Assembly: GCA_964016875.1 (NCBI GenBank)
Contig: OZ024733.1
Location: 24,905,324 to 24,969,323, forward strand
Source: Fallopia convolvulus
Taxonomy: Eukaryota > Streptophyta > Magnoliopsida > Caryophyllales > Polygonaceae
Reading direction: 5' to 3'
Length of the DNA: 64,000 nt
This document shows positions 55,247-64,000 of this stretch, piece by piece. Every line of letters starts with the position of its first letter. Position 1 is the stretch's first letter. A program made the position numbers and the translations under genes. Below the pieces are notes generated by a model, which saw only the letters and a program-made list of their open reading frames with translations, searched no databases and had not been told where the DNA came from.

Positions 55247-57199
55247 ATGGACGTACCTAAAACTTACCTTCGCGGTCTCCCGAGTAGTATATTACCGTTG
55301 TAGAAGAAACTAATACTTAAAGTCACTATGAAGAACGCTGCTGATCAAATAGATGGTCGCGCTACCTATCAAGGATTACTGATTTGGAACTTCTGAATAT
55401 AGGGCACAAGGCGACGCGCAAACGTATTCGGCCAACAACTTGATCTCTTTGACATGGTGCTGGTTGAAGGAGAGATATATGAAATTACCCTGCCTGTTGT
55501 TAACCGTGCTGATATCCAAGATGCAATGTATCCAGGTGAACAACAACTCACTTTATGCAGAAGAACCATAATTTCTATTCTGCCTCCGCCTGCACGCACT
55601 ATGAAATTCACACCTTATTATCTCCCATTGTCCCAAATAGAGAAAATGCTCTTCAAAGAAACATATGGTATACCGTTTTTAGCGCCTCAAATCCATCATG
55701 TTTTCCATCTTTTCATATACTTAGAGGATGTTGCATCTGTTTCTTATAATGTGCAGATATCACGGTTGTAATTGTCAGAGTTGATCCAATTCGTCAGGAA
55801 AAATCTGAAGCTACCTGGCGTCCAGTCAATATCGCAACCCTGTATATCATGGACGACATGTATTATTACAACTAGGTACTCTAATGTTCATGTCACATGC
55901 ACTTATTCACCCATTTCCTTTTTTCCTCTATCTATATGCTTTCAATATTGATAGTGTGATCAAGTTTTCTGCCTAGAAAGAGCACGCTCATTTCTATCAC
56001 AATGCAGCAAATTGCGTAGACACCTACGTTGTTATGAGCTTCAACGACGTATGCATTGTCAAATACAAGGGTATCCAGCTCTCGGACATCACCATTACAT
56101 ATTTCATATTGACCACTAAAATTTTGCTTCAGAAGATGCATTTACTAATCTCCGTGCTCTTGCTTGCAGGGAAATTCAGCATATCAACTACCTATGGAAG
56201 TCAGATTGAGTTGAATGCATCTGTAGATAGGCAATTGGCCTTACAGATGTGGTGCAGTTTTTTTTATCCCAAGTTATATATCGGTTACTGTATGTACCAT
56301 ACTCACACATTCAGTATGCATTTTGATTTCCCAGGTCAACAACACACAACCCATTTCTTGCCTCATGCAAAGGCAACATTCCCGCTTTCCGTGCTAAGGA
56401 AATTGAAATTCTTGAGTGCACTCTCACTGAAGCTGTACAGAGGCTGATAGGCTCACCTAATAACACACTACATCTTTAATATTGTGCATAATACTATACC
56501 TTCAAATGCAGCTGGCATGGGCAGGGCTCACATAGCATAGTTTCACTACAAAACGTGTACTTTTACGAACGCAAGACAACATCCCCAATAGCCATATAAA
56601 TTACATTTATACAACTGCACACTCAAATGTTATTTCCCTGCAACATACTGAGGTTCAACCGAATGTTGCGGTCAGAGTTCCTTTCACATTGTGGCCTTTG
56701 TCAAGGAAAGTCCTCGCACAAGGCTGAAATGCCCTGATTGTAATATGCCTTTTCTTGGAAACGTTGAACAGGACCAGAGGGGTGCAGCTTGTGTTCCCCC
56801 AGTTTCGTGCATCGCGGAGTAAGTGTGCCTCATCACTGCATGCTGCAGCATAGAACACTCTTAGCCATCTAACTAACCTCATATCTCTATTTTTCTTTTG
56901 CTAGACTCATTATCGACTTTATAGCCTCCAACAATCAAACAACATACGAGTTCACAACCACGACATATACAGCTGAAACCATCTTACGCGTCACCGCAAT
57001 GGAGTACCACGACCTCAGCCACGAGGTAATTTTGCCAAACCGAATACAAACATTTCCACTATTTTTTAAACATAGAGAAGCCACTTTTCTTATGAGTGAC
57101 CTACTTATGTGCATGCACATGCAGGATGCCATTCATTTCAATGCTGATGCGCTCGAAGCTCTACGCACACGGGAAATGTCCCTCATTATCAAACCTTAA
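55247..57199 (+). pseudogene. RPA1-like OB-fold protein gene, copy 2
   Basis: Parallel to copy 1 block by block: MDVPKTYLRGLPSS; TAG at 55301-55303; LILKVTMKNAADQIDGRATY; GTRRRANVFGQQLDLFDMVL to MLFKETY (55418-55668); DITVVIVRVDP (about 55757); FSISTTYGSQIELNASVDRQ (about 56173); CPDCNMPF with a later CVPPVSC (about 56730-56812); IDFIASNNQTTYEF (about 56905); and the last exon DAIHFNADALEALRTR, ending at 57199. One nonsense codon and one frame-disrupted exon (56335-56450) indicate decay. Same predicted role: single-strand DNA binding. Confidence 0.7.
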
Positions 57200-58169
57200 G
57201 TGGCCTCAATCCCACAAGGGTGGTATGGGAGCTTTGTTCTATCATAGACACTTAGATTCCACATCAAGAGGGGTAGATTGAAGGCATGAGTCACTTACGT
57301 ATATGCCAATGATTATTTATGGGAAGTATTATTTTGCGATAACCATCATCCAAGTGTAAATATTCCAAGCCTTTCACTTTAGGTTATGCTGATGTGAATT
57401 TGTACTGCCTTACTCATTGCATCCTGAGCTTTCAATGCATGGCCCCTCTACCCACGTACTTCCCTTTGTATTAAACCCAAGTTGCTCCTAATCAGAGTAT
57501 ATGTACAAAGTTTAAGATGTTTTCTGTATCACCTTCTTCGCCCTTGCAATATTGTTGATGTTATTTTGTTGCAATATTCACATGTAGCTTACGTATGCAC
57601 ATGTTACTTATTATTGTAGTCTTCGCTGGATGGTACATCAGTGGAGATGTGGCTGAATTACCTACTCCTTTTATATTCACATCACCTTTGTTTATCCTCT
57701 CCAACTTTCGTTTTTATTCTTCTGTTTATTTTGTGACCCCTACAACTTTGACTCCCGCAACCAATCCATAATCGGCATCTTTCCCGCTGCCAATACAGTG
57801 CCGCCCTCTTTAACCACTTTAAGTCGTTTAGACAATTGGTGGGAGTCTCTCGACATCTAAACCATTAGCCACCTGCTATGATAATAGTTGTAGTACTGAG
57901 ATTATTACTATCTATAGTTATTGGAATCGTTACACACACACACACGAAGAATAGGCCCCCAGTACTGTTCGGATTCTGGACCGTCACTCAGACTGCGTTT
58001 GCTGTTGGGCCGATCTGTCATTATCTCCATTTTGTACACCCACTTTATTACCATACAACCCTTTTGTCCAAAAAAGCCCATTAATGGCCCACGTATGATA
58101 CTTTCTCTGCGGATTACAGCCCAAGAGAAATAGTACATTCACCTACAACTTTGTAGCCTCATAGAGCTC
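57200..58169. other. intergenic, no gene seen
   Basis: 3' flank of RPA1-like copy 2 and promoter region of the next F-box gene. A short (CA)n run lies near 57934. Confidence 0.4.
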
Positions 58170-60384
58170 TCTGAAACCGCGATCGAAGAAGGGCGTGCGA
58201 AATCCACCGTTAGACAACTACACGGCCAACTCTTCGTCGCCTTTCAACGCTCAAATTTTAGCTACATCCGACTCAAACACAATCAGGTATGTATCCAGAG
58301 GGAAAACAAACACACCTCACTGTATACACAATTCCATACGTCATTGAAATTTGTTTTACGTTTCGAGCATACGATTTAGTACATTGTTTGATTGTGAAGT
58401 GTGTGATGTTTTTTGGCCTCTGGCGTGGGAAATTGAAGTTAAAACTCTTATAATTGATCATCTTGGATTTTAAATGATAGTGCACTTAAGGTGTTCGAAC
58501 AAATGCGTCTCATCTATTCGTAGAGGTCTAATTGACAGTGACATGCTTCATTAAGAGACTGTAATATTCTAAGTAGTTTAAGGTTGGCTTGAAATCCACG
58601 GTTGAGTATACCTTCCTAATGTTTTGGTCTAGGTTTGAAATGATAGTGTAGTTGAGGTGTTCGATAAAATACATCTCGCCTATTCATAGAGCCTTAATTG
58701 ACAGTGATATGCTTCCTTAATGGACTGTAATTTTTTTAGTAGTTTAGGATTAGTTTGAAGTCTGCATTTGAGTATACTACGACATTCGCCCTTACGAGCA
58801 TCTCAATTTCCATGTTATTTTGGATGGTTACTATGTGTGTTCTCTTGCTAATGCAATTTACTTCTTATGTTGTTGAGTATTTTACTCTTTAGGTTATTTT
58901 GTTGGCTTTATTTGTAAATGATTGAAACTTGAAAATTACGGGTTGGGCTAATATAATACAGATAATGTAGGTGACAAAATCTAAGATGTTTTTCCAACAT
59001 GATCGACCGTTGAAGATGCCAGAATAAACATGTGGTTTCATACAATCGTGTTTATTTGCTGAAAGATACTTTGCTTGTTCTTTGCCATTCGTTATATACA
59101 AAAAAGTGGTGCATGTTGTAGAATCCGCCTTAAATCTTACTTTGGCACAAATTAATATCTTACATCTTTCAATCTTTGCAAAGCTGAAGGGTGTGGTACA
59201 GTAGTTATACGTTGCTTTAATGTTTGTTGAACTTTATAGCTAATTTCCAGTGCCCAACATGAGGTACCTATCAGATCACATCCTCACTCAAATACTAGTA
59301 TGTCTATCGACAAGAGAGCTGATTAGAGACTAGCTCGTGGCCAAAAGATGGCGCACCATAATCTGCAGCAAACACTTCTCTAGACTGCACCTTATCAATT
59401 TCCCTACTAACAAAGAGGAGAAACTATTGTTCGTAATACAAGGTCATGATCGCCAATGCGTGGTTCGTAACTCAACTACGCTTCTTCAAATAGCGCCTCC
59501 TCTAACCAACCTAGGCCTAGCACACATACTAGGAAACTGGTCCTTCCACAGTTCATTCGAAGGCCTAATTTTACTCAGACGGGAAACCTATCGATCACTG
59601 TCTAAACCCCTTTGCCTATGGAATCCCTCTGTAAATAAATCGGTCCTCCTATCAAATACAAATGCACCTCCTGAAATGCATCCAAATCACACGGACTATG
59701 TAGATCTGGGTGTTGGATATTCACACCTTGCATCATCGTACAGAGTAGCAAAGCTCCTATTCTGCGATGGCCAGCTGTACTGCACAGCCCTCGATACCTT
59801 ACAGATTGAATCCCGACACACCACCGTGATCCACCAAGGATTCAGATTCCCATTCACTCATCATCTCCGCAACACAGTTGGGACAGTTTATTGTGAGAAA
59901 ATCGTATTTGTTTTCTACAACCACACCGATTGCTGCACCCAACTTGTTTCCTGCAGCTTTACACGATGGCACACTCACTTCAGTTGCATGCCCACCAGGA
60001 GTGTATGACTCTCAGGTTGAATTCAAAACATATGTGGTCATAGTCATAGGCGAGGGAAGCACGCTGGGTATTTCCGACTTTGAGACATCAATTTGGATAC
60101 TGAATTCCCAAGATCACACGTGGACCAAGAGATATACATTCACTCTCCCTTTCGCCATATGCAGCACGAGACACATGAAACTTTCGAATGAAATTATCAT
60201 ACAGAGATGGCATGTATCAGAACCTTGTAGCATTCCCCACAATGACTCCCTTGTTTTACAAACTGAGATTGCAATACAAGTAAAGTTGTCAACAAGCACC
60301 GTCCATTACATATACACGCCTATTGAAACCTACATCCGCTTTGAAGCCATATTCCCATTCATCCAGAATCTGGCTCTTCTATAG
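58170..60384 (+). pseudogene. F-box protein gene with F-box-associated domain, broken
   Basis: A probable noncoding first exon ends at about 58286 (CACAATCAG then GTATGT). After a 0.96-kb intron (ending TTTCCAG at 59250) the ATG at 59259 opens MRYLSDHILTQILVCLSTRE, an F-box start. A TAG at 59331-59333 falls inside the F-box before LVAKRWRTIICSKHF. The frame then runs to about 59950 (WNPSVNKSVLL, TDYVDLGVGYS). A frameshift near 59950-60000 moves to the frame carrying GISDFETSIWILNSQDHTWT and on to 60384. F-box proteins bring substrates to SCF ubiquitin ligases. Two lesions argue against function. The pattern is that of the F-box-associated interaction domain family. Confidence 0.72.
58474..58780. 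repeat. tandem duplication in F-box gene intron, about 165-bp unit
   Basis: Two copies (from about 58474 and 58638), each with AAATGATAGTG, GGTGTTCGA, TAATTGACAGTGA, ATGCTTC and TTGAGTATAC, about 80-85% alike by eye. Confidence 0.8.
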
Positions 60385-60439
60385 ATTCCTTACACCATAC
60401 ACTTTTGATTACAACTTTCTTTCTAAATGTATTGTATGT

Positions 60440-60640
60440 TGTAGCAACAAGTGGATCAGGACGTATGATTTGGACCTCCCTTTCGCCAGTGCAACACACA
60501 TTAAACTATCAAATCAAATGGTCATATAGATATGGCATTGCTCAGAGTTTTGCAACATTCCTCAGCATGAATCTTGATGCCCACTTTATGTCTTTACTGC
60601 AACTTCCTTTCAACAATTGCTCTTGATGCTCACTTTTGTT
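60440..60640 (+). pseudogene. F-box-associated C-terminal fragment, copy 3
   Basis: Reads DLDLPFASATHIKLSNQMVI, a stop, then WHCSEFCNIPQHES. It matches the end of the preceding F-box gene (LPFAICSTRHMKLSNEIIIQ) and the fragment at 52795. A partial tandem duplication just downstream of the gene. Confidence 0.65.
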
Positions 60641-62700
60641 CTATGTAATTTGTGTGCTACAATTTTCTACGGGATTGTTCTTCATACTCATCTTGCATCC
60701 TTATGTTTGCGACGTGTGTGGTTCCTGTGTTAATGTTGTTTTATCAGAGGTGCATAGCCAAAGACCAGTAGATTCCAAGACCTTATATATGCTCTTTCCT
60801 TTTTCTGTTTTCTTCAAAGATCCTTCTTTAAATATCAACACTTTAAGTTTAGGGTTCTAGAACAATCTATTTTATGTCATTTTACTTCCAATGATAACCC
60901 TTCATATTCAGCATAAGTGTGTTTATTTGGGTGGCTGGTTACTATTGAGGTTTTGGAGCACATAAGAATATGTAGAAACCTAATATTGAGTGGAGCTTTT
61001 CAACAAATATGGAAAATTAATGGGTACAACTAAGTTGTTTGATGTTAATGCTTTAATTTTAGTTGCTGCATCTACACTTTCTTGTTAATAATCACATGAA
61101 GTTTATATTGTAATTTGCGATTATTAATTAGTTAACCCTTAATATCAACTCCACCACTGCTATACTATCAGACAAGCTGTTTTTTTTAAAGGAACACTTC
61201 TTATGAATGGACTAAAACCATTCATCTCAATATCAATCTAAATTACAAAATATACAATGATATTTTTTTTATATGACACACTTGTAGTCTGTATGCTAAA
61301 ATATAACTGTTACACAAATTTTTGTATACGCCAGCCAAAAAATATATATAAAATTAAACACTCACTTATTTCGACTGATCTGCTCGAAAAGCCGATAAAT
61401 GATGAACACATGTTTGATGTATTATGACCTTTACATGTGATGGAAGGGTTGAGTAAAACATTTACTCGTGGTTATGTGATGGTGTTAGGTCATCCATCTA
61501 TAACCCGATCTTTTTCAGTCTATGAAGATAACTGCACAAAGTATTATTTAATGTCAGTTATAATTATGTAAATACTATATTGTTATACAGGTAAAATATA
61601 AGACTAGACATGCTAACGATTTAATGGGTATATAAATCGGTTCCATTTACAGAGTATTATAACTTCATCCCATTATAAAATACAACCCATTTTCCTAATC
61701 CACTAAACGCTTAGGGGAGCCAATTAAACAAAGATGCCTTTATTGTTTTGATCTACGGATAATTGGATGGTGTCAAAAAATTTTCTACTAATGACAGATC
61801 TTGAAGGCATATTGGACCAAATGAACTATTATGATGTGTAAGCCCAATAGCCAAAGAATTACAAATATTATAATAAACAAGCCTGATAAGTATGGCACCC
61901 ATTAGGGATGCATTTAGAAATCAAATAATACAACTTTATTTCTAAATGGACTTGCGTACCATAGTGTGTTTGGACATGCCCAATAAGTATACTCTGTTAC
62001 AAGTGTGCAATTTTTTGCCCTTATTTTATGCCTATCAATGTTTGGGCTTGCGTTTGTCATTAGTTAATGACAGTCTATCCTTGCATCTGGATTTCACAAC
62101 TTTGGACACAAAGTATTAAAATACAAAGCATAATGATAATGGTTGATATACAAAGGAAGAAAGGTATATGCTTGGTCAGATCATGCTTCAAAAGATAGCT
62201 TTAGAAGTGATGCAATTTAACCTTTGATGGAAAGGTGTGACACTTGTTAAGTCAAGTGTTTACAACACCTTAATGTATACAATAGACTCTGAATTTTTAT
62301 CAAATAGAAAAAGATTGTCTACCATACAGAATTAAAACGCAAATGAGATAGAACAAATAAATTACATACAATTGGTATTACAACACGTGTACAATGATTA
62401 ACACAAAGAACCATAATTTACAGCTTTGCTATATATAAAGACTACACCAATAAGAAAATACACACATGGAGTTAGCTTTATACAAAATCTCTACGAAGAT
62501 ACGTCAAAAGGATGCCAGAGGCATTACAAGCTAATTCCCAAAAGTCTTAACCAACTGGATCTAGAAATAGCCTACACTGATTATAGCTCTATCATACACA
62601 AAAGTTGAGCCATAATCTGCAAAGTAAACAAAGTCATTGGCTTATAGCTTTTGCCATACATGTAAGCATATCAAGCATTAACAAAGTTATATGAACTTCC
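60641..62700. other. intergenic, no gene seen
   Basis: About 2 kb of AT-rich DNA. Only short frames, and no terminal repeats or conserved motifs recognised. Confidence 0.45.
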
Positions 62701-63741
62701 CTAAGGGAGGATGAGAGTTTCCACAAAGTCATAACCGATAGCGACATAATCTAGTTGCTGAAGTCCCCTCTTCACAATCACAGGAGCACAACTGGCTTTG
62801 ATGTCACATATGACAAGATCACTGTTTGTTGAAGCTAGAATCCTACAATTTTCTTCCACGTCAACCAACGCCTCGATTTGACTTATATAAGATGGAAGAG
62901 TGATCCCAACCAGATGAACCCATGAGCCTTGTCTGCTGGTGTAAATATCACATCTTTTCTCCAAATCCAAATACACAAGTGCAAGACTTCCATGCCTATT
63001 GCAGGGTAGCGGGTGATAGTGAAAGTAGCCATCATGCTTTATAAATGGGGCGGTCTCAATCATATCAAATCTTTCGTCCTCAAAGTCAAAGCACAATAAG
63101 ATCACACCCATACCTTCCTCGCCATTTCTGTACATATAAGATACCTAGTAAGCCGTTCTCCCTATGGCTACAACTGGATTTTGTACGAGAGGCTGGTAGT
63201 TTCGTATCTGACTCAAAGGGACCTCCTTCCAATCTTGCTCACTTGAAGTGTACTTAGCCGCATACCCAAATTTGTGATTAGTAATCACCAATTTGAATAT
63301 TACGACTTTAAATTCGTTGTTGGAAGGGTCCATCCAAAACGCAGAGTAAATATTTTCGAATTCATGAGCATACTCATCTTCCCAATTATAATACGGCTGA
63401 GGAAGGATCGAGAACTTACGGATCGAAGGATTCCAAAGCAAGATGCGAGAGTCGTCATCATAGAGACAAACGACAAGGCAAAATCGCTCGTCGTTAAACT
63501 CAATCGGCAAACTCAGAGTGTCCAATGAGGGAACGCTTTGTAGATCAATAGCTAAAAATTCCGGTTCCTCGTATGCCAAGATGATTCAGGGCTTCTGCAA
63601 TGCGAGATGATCTTGCATGAACAAGGGAGAGTCTATCAATTCCTTCCACCATCTGCACACGCTTTGAAATCGCAGTAAGGATTTCAGCGATAGACACTTC
63701 AAGATCTCGACTCGCGTTTCTTCGGGGATATAATCCGACAT
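62701..63741 (-). pseudogene. F-box protein gene, two nonsense codons, otherwise open
   Basis: Minus-strand frame from ATG 63741. The F-box is SDYIPEETRVEILKCLSLKS then LLRFQSVCRWWKELIDSP, with LFMQDHLALQKP after it. TGA at 63588-63586 follows, where relatives have Arg. The same frame continues with the F-box-associated domain (LLWNPSIRKFSILP, FWMDPSNNEFKVV, SEQDWKEVPLS). A TAG sits at 63147-63145, and the frame then runs to 62701 (CFDFEDERFDMIETAPFI, DIYTSRQGSWVHLVG). No frameshift interrupts about 1 kb. An ATG at 63876 gives a 45-residue hydrophobic extension and is less likely the start. A recently inactivated F-box gene is the simplest reading. It differs from the F-box family at 59 kb. 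Confidence 0.75.
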
Positions 63742-64000
63742 TCCAGCAAAGATCGAGCGAATTGATTGCAACAACAAAATTAGGGATGTACAATTTAGTG
63801 AGAAAGAACTGATAGAAAATGTGTCTAGAGAAGGCTGAGGTTTGCTAATTGCGAGAATGGTGTTGTGTATTTTCATTCATTATAAAACCCTGTCGCAATT
63901 AATACTGGAAAATTGTACTACTTATCCCCGAACCCTGAATTCCATTTCTCAATTGGACAAGTGCAATAACAGATATCGGCCCAGTAGCTGTCACTTGAAA
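63742..64000 (-). promoter_or_regulatory. upstream region of the - strand F-box gene
   Basis: AT-rich DNA with no firm TATA box. No other gene seen up to the window end. Confidence 0.3.

Noticed and set aside
59337..60008. Intact F-box-associated gene starting at GTG 59337
   Set aside because: The same frame extends upstream to ATG 59259 with a clear F-box start and a TAG at 59331, so it is the downstream part of a broken gene.

Overview
This is nuclear DNA of a flowering plant, very probably a eudicot. The evidence is intron-bearing plant genes (ribosomal protein eL6, an ABHD18/DUF2048 hydrolase, polygalacturonase-inhibitor-like LRR proteins, F-box proteins) set in a dense, nested collection of plant transposable elements: Ty3/gypsy, Ty1/copia, hAT, Mutator-type, Harbinger relics and Helitrons. 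The species cannot be named from the sequence alone.

Layout. 1-9.5 kb: two leftward Ty3/gypsy-type elements. The first has an LTR, PBS and gag-pol with nonsense codons and runs off the left edge. It abuts the second, which keeps an LTR, a tRNA-Asp-type PBS and a decayed gag-protease but has lost pol. 9.5-11.1 kb: relic of a coiled-coil, transposon-type protein gene. 11.3-12.0 kb: a non-autonomous hAT element with 8-bp target duplication. 12.6-15.4 kb: a clean five-exon ABHD18-type alpha/beta hydrolase gene. 16.4-28.4 kb: three paralogous single-exon PGIP-like genes, all on the + strand. Each has an unusual Pro/Asp/Tyr-rich segment between signal peptide and LRR domain, and each has the same upstream promoter block. 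They are separated by a degenerate copia element, a pair of Mutator-like MITEs and a 1.8-kb foldback element carrying inverted telomere-like repeats. 29.1-31.6 kb: a non-autonomous Helitron with a second foldback element nested inside. The two foldback elements share arrays of one short word (TGAACAA). 32-35 kb: a 1.08-kb Mutator-type element, small MITE relics and a near-perfect ~165-bp-arm inverted repeat. 35.6-38.1 kb: the eL6 gene on the - strand with a typical ribosomal-protein promoter. 38.4-42.2 kb: a 5'-truncated, decayed Helitron Rep-helicase. It is split from downstream sequence by a young LTR element (42.3-48.4 kb, LTRs about 1% diverged, 5-bp target duplication). 50.5-60.6 kb: two copies of a module made of an RPA1-like OB-fold gene followed by F-box material, all decaying. 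62.7-63.9 kb: a separate F-box gene on the - strand, open apart from two nonsense codons.

The genes that look functional are the ABHD18-type hydrolase, the three PGIP-like genes and eL6. The PGIP-like trio forms a small defence or cell-wall gene cluster that probably shares regulation. The Rep/helicase, RPA-like and F-box modules are best read as a Helitron with its accessory and captured genes, but the Helitron ends on that side could not be located.
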